A DNA stretch of 64,000 bases from Chitinophaga pinensis (lineage in GTDB: Bacteria > Bacteroidota > Bacteroidia > UKL13-3): NCBI GenBank assembly GCA_945870425.1, contig CAMBSD010000003.1, positions 1-64,000 on the forward strand, written 5' to 3'. The notes beneath the pieces were generated by a model. It was given only the letters and a program-made list of their open reading frames with translations. It was not told the DNA's origin and made no database searches. Positions 59,560 through 64,000 of this stretch are shown here, one piece after another. Every line of letters begins with the position of its first letter. The first letter of the stretch is position 1. Position numbers and translations under genes: made by a program.

Positions 59560-60933
59560 CTATATTTCACTTACTTCACCACCTCTTTTAAGGTTGTATT
59601 TCTCAATTTTGTTATAAAGATGACTTCTTTGAATATCTACCTCAAGGGCTGTTTTAGCTACATTCCATCCATTTTTGCGAAGTTTTTCTTCAATGAATAT
59701 TCGCTCAACATATTCTTTAAAATCTTGCAAGGTTGAGAAGCGCTCATAAATTGATTTTTCTTCTTCATGCACACTTACAGGACTTGCATATTTTTGCACA
59801 TCTTCAATCGTAATGCGAGCTTGGCCTAAAATAACCAATCGCTCAACAATGTTGTGCAATTCGCGTATATTGCCACTGAAGTTTAATTTTTTCAATTCGT
59901 CTAAAGCTTGCGGCAAGAATGAACGTTTAGGAATACCATTGTCTTCACAAATCTCTTTGATGAATTTTTCAGCCAACAAAGGCACATCATCTTTACGTTC
60001 ATTTAAGGATGGTACATGAATTAATATTACGCTAAATCTATGGTATAAGTCCATACGGAAATTTCCTTTTTCAATTTCACGCATAAGGTCTTTATTGGTA
60101 GCGGCAATTACGCGCACATTCACGTCAATGTCTTTGTCTCCGCCTACTCTGGTAATTTTGTTTTCTTGCAAAGCCCTCAAAACCTTGGCTTGAGCAGCTA
60201 AACTCATATCACCCACTTCATCTAAAAACAAAGTACCGCCATTGGCTTGTTCAAATTTACCTATACGTTGTTTGATGGCAGAAGTAAAAGCACCTTTCTC
60301 GTGACCAAACAATTCGCTTTCAATTAATTCAGTAGGAATGGCAGCACAATTAACCTCTACCAAAGCATTTTTTGCCCGGTTGCTTTTCTCATGAACCCAA
60401 CGTGCTACCAACTCTTTGCCAGTTCCATTTTCACCTGTAATTAATACCCTTGCATCTGTTGGCGCTACCTTATCAATGGTGTTCATGATGTTTTGAATAG
60501 CAGGGCTATCACCAATGATTTCCCGTGTTTTGGTAACTTTTCTGCGCAGAACTTTGGTCTCAATTGTCAAAGATTTTTTGTCGATGGCATTGCGAATGGT
60601 AAGCAACATTCTATTCAAATCAGGTGGCTTAGAGATAAAATCATAAGCTCCTTTTTTGGTGGCTTCTACAGCCGTTTCGATGGTGCCATTACCTGATATC
60701 ATTATAAAAGGAATATCATCATCTATTTCTTTGGCTTTGGTTAGTACCTCGATACCATCCATTTTAGGCATTTTAACATCGCAAAGCACCGCTTCGTAAT
60801 CATCATTAGCAAGCTTTTCTAGACCTTCGGCACCATTGCTGGCTTCATCTACCTCATAGCTTTCGTATTCTAAGATTTCTCTTAACGTGTTGCGAATGGC
60901 TTTCTCATCATCAATAATTAATATTTTGGGCAT
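59560..60933 (-). CDS. NtrC-family sigma-54-dependent response regulator
   Basis: A 457-residue regulator. Receiver domain about 1-120 with acidic pair Asp8-Asp9 and phospho-acceptor Asp52 (LCDVKMPKMDG); an AAA+ domain with Walker A GENGTGKE (167-174), GAFTSA (214-219, the loop that contacts sigma-54) and Walker B GGTLFLDE (232-239); a Fis-type helix-turn-helix at the C-terminus (NVAKTALEVDIQRSHLYNKI). It activates sigma-54 promoters when phosphorylated. No sensor kinase is adjacent, and rpoN is not in the window. GAFTSA, rather than GAFTGA, is common in this phylum. Confidence 0.95.
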   Translation of the reverse strand: MPKILIIDDEKAIRNTLREILEYESYEVDEASNGAEGLEKLANDDYEAVLCDVKMPKMDGIEVLTKAKEIDDDIPFIMISGNGTIETAVEATKKGAYDFISKPPDLNRMLLTIRNAIDKKSLTIETKVLRRKVTKTREIIGDSPAIQNIMNTIDKVAPTDARVLITGENGTGKELVARWVHEKSNRAKNALVEVNCAAIPTELIESELFGHEKGAFTSAIKQRIGKFEQANGGTLFLDEVGDMSLAAQAKVLRALQENKITRVGGDKDIDVNVRVIAATNKDLMREIEKGNFRMDLYHRFSVILIHVPSLNERKDDVPLLAEKFIKEICEDNGIPKRSFLPQALDELKKLNFSGNIRELHNIVERLVILGQARITIEDVQKYASPVSVHEEEKSIYERFSTLQDFKEYVERIFIEEKLRKNGWNVAKTALEVDIQRSHLYNKIEKYNLKRGGEVSEI

Positions 60934-61323
60934 GACTTTGATTGAATATTTTTTGTAAAAGTGAAGAATAAATTAGACACTACAAAGCATGTTGATTTTT
61001 GGTGTATATTTAATTGGTTGATGTTTGTTGCCTGTCAGTTTTGAGAATGCTTGTTATTGCTTTGCTTTTGGCTTTAGCTTTTTTGGGATCTAACACTAGA
61101 CTTTGGGGTTGGATAATACAATGTTTGATTTAGGATTTGTAATAAAAAAAAAGAGTGTAGACTCAATTGTAGATACATTTAGTAAAAGCGTTTCTTCGGA
61201 TTCATCGGTATCAAGGTGCTTTATGCTCGATTTGCGCAGCCGAAGCGCCATTTCGACTGCGTTTAATGAACGTTTCCTTGCCGCTGCTAATGTTTTGCCA
61301 CATGGCAATTCCTACATCACATC

Positions 61324-61441
61324 GCAAAACCTAAAAGGCTTCACAAACCCTAGCTTGAAATCTTTTTGCACGCACTGCCAAAATCTGACTACCCATTCGG
61401 TAACCATCAATTAAACTATAAACTTTTTTCAGGACTATACA
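61324..61441. repeat. Composite repeat B then A, copy 2
   Basis: Block B (61324-61399) matches 52938-53013 at 73 of 76 positions; block A (61406-61441) matches 52561-52596 at 35 of 36. Here B precedes A by six bases, while in the first location A precedes B by 341 bases. Confidence 0.9.
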
Positions 61442-61443
61442 GT

Positions 61444-61523
61444 CAAAGCATATTTTTAAGAGATTGCTTCGTGCTTCGCAATGACCTCGTATAGTTCCTT
61501 CAAGCGTTCAGGATGAAGATCGG
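61444..61523. repeat. 80-base dispersed repeat, copy 2
   Basis: Ungapped partner of 380-459, about 61 kb away, same orientation, about ten mismatches. It lies three bases after composite block A. Confidence 0.75.
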
Positions 61524-61588
61524 AATGCTAATAAACAAATGGTATTTAAGGAGATATTAAAAATCTGAAAGTTGAACCATCAAATCTT

Positions 61589-62470
61589 TTAAGCAGCGCT
61601 CGCATTGGCTTCTTTATGGATTTTTTTAACCAATCCTTGAAGTACATTACCAGGGCCACATTCTACAAAATCAGTTGCACCATCAGCTACCATGGCTTCC
61701 ACAGATTGGGTCCATTTTACAGGGGCTGTTAATTGGCTTATTAAGTTTTGCTTGATGTCATTCACATCACTCACTGCTTTTGCCACATAGTTTTGGTAAA
61801 CAGGACAAATAGGGCTGTTAAATTGCGTCTCATGAATAGCTGTTTCTAGCTCTAATTGGGCAGGTAGCATCAAAGGAGAGTGGAAAGCTCCACCCACTTG
61901 AAGTACTAAGGCACGCTTGGCTCCGGCAGCTTTTAGTAATTCGCAAGCCTTGTTTATACCTTCTATTGAACCAGATATTACCAATTGACCTGGGCAATTA
62001 TAATTGGCGGCTACTACGATTTCATCGGTAATAGAGGCACATATTTCTTCAACTTTAGCATCTTCTAAACCTAGAACCGCTGCCATAGTGGAAGGCTTCA
62101 TTTCGCAGGCTTTTTGCATGGCCAATGCACGTGCGTATACCAATTTTAATCCATCTTCAAAGCTCAGTGTTTTGTTGGCTACCAATGCTGAAAACTCGCC
62201 AAGGCTGTGACCTGCGACCATATCTGGTGCAAAAGCATCACCCAAACATAAGGCCTTAATTACTGAGTGTAAAAACACAGCTGGTTGGGTAACCCGGGTT
62301 TGTTTCAAATCCTCGTCAGTACCATTAAACATTAAATCAGTAATACTGAAACCGAGAATTTCGTTGGCTTTATCGAAAAGTTCTTTAGCCAAAGGTGATG
62401 ATTCATAAAGGTCTTTTCCCATGCCCACAAATTGCGCGCCTTGTCCAGGAAATACGTATGCTTTTTTCAT
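61589..62470 (-). CDS. fabD: Malonyl-CoA:ACP transacylase FabD
   Basis: FabD loads malonyl groups onto acyl carrier protein for fatty acid synthesis. Oxyanion motif GQGAQ at 9-13, nucleophile Ser89 in GHSLGE, Arg114 that binds the malonyl carboxylate, and His197 (AFHSP). The 293 residues are typical. It follows queD by 18 bases and may be co-transcribed with it; other fab genes are not in the window. Confidence 0.95.
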   Translation of the reverse strand: MKKAYVFPGQGAQFVGMGKDLYESSPLAKELFDKANEILGFSITDLMFNGTDEDLKQTRVTQPAVFLHSVIKALCLGDAFAPDMVAGHSLGEFSALVANKTLSFEDGLKLVYARALAMQKACEMKPSTMAAVLGLEDAKVEEICASITDEIVVAANYNCPGQLVISGSIEGINKACELLKAAGAKRALVLQVGGAFHSPLMLPAQLELETAIHETQFNSPICPVYQNYVAKAVSDVNDIKQNLISQLTAPVKWTQSVEAMVADGATDFVECGPGNVLQGLVKKIHKEANASAA

Positions 62471-62488
62471 GTAAATATTTTTTGAATG

Positions 62489-62914
62489 TTATTCTCCGTA
62501 GTATTCTACAAAGTTATTTTCAGTTTCGATTAGTTTTAAATAGTGCAATTTGCCATTCGTTATTTTGGCATCCAAAATTTCCCAAATGGCAATAATGATA
62601 TTTTCGATAGAAGGCATCTGACCTTTTAAAAAATCAATATCCTCATTCAAGTTTTTGTGGTCCAGTTTTTCTGTTACTTCTTCTTTGATAAGTGCTTTTA
62701 ACTCTTTCAAATCCATCACCATACCCGTATCAGGGTTAGCAATTCCTTTTACGGTTACAAACAATTCAAAATTATGCCCATGATAGTAATGATTGGCGCA
62801 TTTACCAAAAAAGGCTTCATTTTCTTCTTTGGTCCATTTTGGATTATATAATTTATGAGCCGCATTGAATCTTTCTCTGCGGGTAATGTATACTATTTTT
62901 CGTCTATCAGCCAT
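62489..62914 (-). CDS. queD: 6-carboxytetrahydropterin synthase QueD (6-PTPS fold)
   Basis: A 141-residue T-fold enzyme. Zinc ligands His20, His45 and His47 (YYHGHNFE) and the catalytic Cys39 (GKCANH) are present. QueD converts dihydroneopterin triphosphate to carboxytetrahydropterin on the way to queuosine; Bacteroidota also have a closely related pterin synthase, so the exact reaction is probable, not certain. No other queuosine genes are adjacent. Confidence 0.88.
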   Translation of the reverse strand: MADRRKIVYITRRERFNAAHKLYNPKWTKEENEAFFGKCANHYYHGHNFELFVTVKGIANPDTGMVMDLKELKALIKEEVTEKLDHKNLNEDIDFLKGQMPSIENIIIAIWEILDAKITNGKLHYLKLIETENNFVEYYGE

Positions 62915-63061
62915 TTAGCTATAAAAATCAAGTGCAAATATAGGATTTGCCTTAAAATATCAAGTAATATCTCTGTTTTTGGAATACAAATGTTTCATGC
63001 TTTTGATGGTATTAACTCATTAACCAACAACAGGCAATCAACACCTATCATCAATAATTAT

Positions 63062-64000
63062 CTACATCTTAATGCAAACATTCTTAGCTTCTGTGAAGAA
63101 ACGAATGGCCTCCCAACCACCTTCGCGGCCTACACCACTTTGTTTCATGCCTCCGAAAGGGGTGCGTAAGTCGCGTAGTAACCAGCAATTAATCCATACA
63201 ATACCACTTTTGACTTTGGCTGCCACCCTGTGCGCCTTGTTTAGGTTTTCTGTCCAAATGTTACAAGCTAAGCCATACACAGTGCTATTGGCCATCATCA
63301 ATACTTCTTCTTCGCTATCGAAAGGAGTAAGTGTAACAATAGGTCCGAATATTTCCTCTTGGTTGGTTCTGCAATGGTAGGCAAGGTTTTCGATAATGGT
63401 TGGAGCAATAAAGTAGCCGTTGGTATTTTCGCCATCTAGATTCACCTCATGGCCTCCAAGCAAAATATTTCCTCCTTCTTGTTTGGCTAAATCTATATAG
63501 CTTAACACCTTTTCAAAGTGCATTTTGCTAGCAATGGCGCCCACTTTGGTATCGTCAGCCAAAGGGTTTCCTACTTTCATTTTCTTGCTTTCTTCCACAA
63601 ATGCCGCTTTAAATTTATCATAAATGGAGCGCTCAATAAAAATCCTAGAACCACACAAACATATTTCACCTTGGTTTGTGAACGATGACCTTACAGATTC
63701 TTTTACAGCCTTATCAAAATCGCAGTCAGCAAAAATGATGTTCGGGTTTTTGCCACCTAGTTCTAGAGATAATTTTTTAAACATAGGTGCAGCTACTCTT
63801 GCTATTTCAGCACCTGTTTTGGTACCACCGGTAAAGGATATGGCGGTTATTTTTTCATGTGAAACCAAGGCTGATCCTACTTTTGGACCAAGTCCATGAA
63901 CAATGTTCAATACACCTTTTGGTAAGCCCGCTTCAATACACAATTCTGAGAGCATAAAGGCTGTCATAGGAGTAATCTCACTTGGCTTAGCCACTACACA
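63062..64000 (-). CDS. Aldehyde dehydrogenase, N-terminus beyond the window
   Basis: The frame runs off the right edge; 312 C-terminal codons are visible. They contain LELGGKNPN with the general-base Glu, the catalytic Cys in NQGEICLCGSR, and the NAD-binding region at the start of the visible part (AKPSEITPMTAF). Near the end PFGGMKQSGVGREGG is diagnostic. The GTG at 63994 is inside the conserved fold and is not the true start. The branch resembles 2-hydroxymuconic-semialdehyde or betaine-type dehydrogenases; substrate uncertain. Confidence 0.92.
   Translation of the reverse strand, partial: CVVAKPSEITPMTAFMLSELCIEAGLPKGVLNIVHGLGPKVGSALVSHEKITAISFTGGTKTGAEIARVAAPMFKKLSLELGGKNPNIIFADCDFDKAVKESVRSSFTNQGEICLCGSRIFIERSIYDKFKAAFVEESKKMKVGNPLADDTKVGAIASKMHFEKVLSYIDLAKQEGGNILLGGHEVNLDGENTNGYFIAPTIIENLAYHCRTNQEEIFGPIVTLTPFDSEEEVLMMANSTVYGLACNIWTENLNKAHRVAAKVKSGIVWINCWLLRDLRTPFGGMKQSGVGREGGWEAIRFFTEAKNVCIKM

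Larger units (their letters stand above)
60934..61588. other. Repeat-filled gap between the NtrC gene and fabD
   Basis: 655 bases with no supported gene. Its left part (60934-61280) shows nothing clear beyond the word TCGGTATCAAGGTGC near 61205, which resembles one near 52840. From 61281 to 61441 lie copies of composite repeat B and A, and at 61444-61523 the 80-base repeat. A 103-codon frame across it is a reading of the repeats. Confidence 0.7.

Noticed and set aside
61103-61414. 103-codon plus-strand frame
   Set aside because: It lies across composite repeat B, has no recognisable fold pattern, and the matching stretch at 52.9 kb is not open in the same way.
1-64000. tRNA, rRNA, riboswitch or prophage
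   Set aside because: I looked through all gaps over 100 bases for cloverleaf arms, rRNA words and phage structural genes and found none; the holin-like gene has no phage neighbours.

Overview
The window looks like chromosomal DNA of a free-living member of the Bacteroidota (Cytophagales, Chitinophagales or Sphingobacteriales type). Four things point there: AT-rich composition; genes with almost no Shine-Dalgarno sequences but several boxes matching the Bacteroidota promoter TTG-N19-TAnnTTTG; a secreted protein with a C-terminal type IX secretion sorting domain; and the phylum-typical row bamD, omega-like subunit, coaBC, DUF4835/PorD. Names are from reading protein motifs; no database search was run. 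No rRNA, tRNA, CRISPR array, intact insertion sequence or prophage was seen.

Layout. 1-9 kb: priA, a START-like protein, arfB, an RluA-type pseudouridine synthase, a padR-pspC operon with a candidate operator, and a BadF/NAGK-like kinase; the gaps carry several repeat families. 9-17.5 kb: exported proteins (metallo-beta-lactamase fold protein, LPP20-like lipoprotein, type IX cargo with BNR repeats, SIMPL protein), an alpha/beta hydrolase and mutS2. 17.5-27 kb: a GxxExxY gene broken by one stop codon, a glycosyltransferase, miaA, terC, lipB, a peroxiredoxin, an NlpC/P60 hydrolase divergent from an Hpt protein, map and a P-type ATPase. 27-32.7 kb: a GH20-like glycosidase and a lipase-like hydrolase, then a 1.8-kb scar of repeats with one intact toxin-antitoxin pair and a beheaded antitoxin-like remnant, bracketed by a 69-bp perfect direct repeat copied from the hydrolase 3' end. 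32.7-39 kb: a Cas4/RecB-like plus DEDD nuclease (DUF2779), then a mutagenesis cassette: short dnaE and dinB divergent from a LexA/CI-like S24 repressor, with three operator half-sites between them. 39.5-46.5 kb: a fasciclin lipoprotein, a 2OG-Fe(II) oxygenase, the envelope/CoA operon, a second NlpC/P60 protein and pdhB. 46.6-49.8 kb: small stress-type genes (two START/AHSA1 proteins, VOC, DUF1801) among which two genes, an ArsR regulator and an RNA polymerase alpha-CTD-like protein, are dead by in-frame stops. 50-64 kb: an MMPL exporter, a YtxH/holin-like/unknown overlapping trio, an AI-2E permease, an amino acid permease, DUF1015, a Sua5/TsaC-type protein, an NtrC-type regulator, fabD, queD and a partial aldehyde dehydrogenase running off the right edge.

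How it fits together. Most genes are housekeeping. The three most informative places are the S24/dinB/dnaE cassette (a self-regulated SOS-like mutasome), the 30.7-32.5 kb toxin-antitoxin scar, and the gene decay around 48-49.4 kb. At least six dispersed repeat families fill the intergenic spaces, and several pairs lie up to 61 kb apart.
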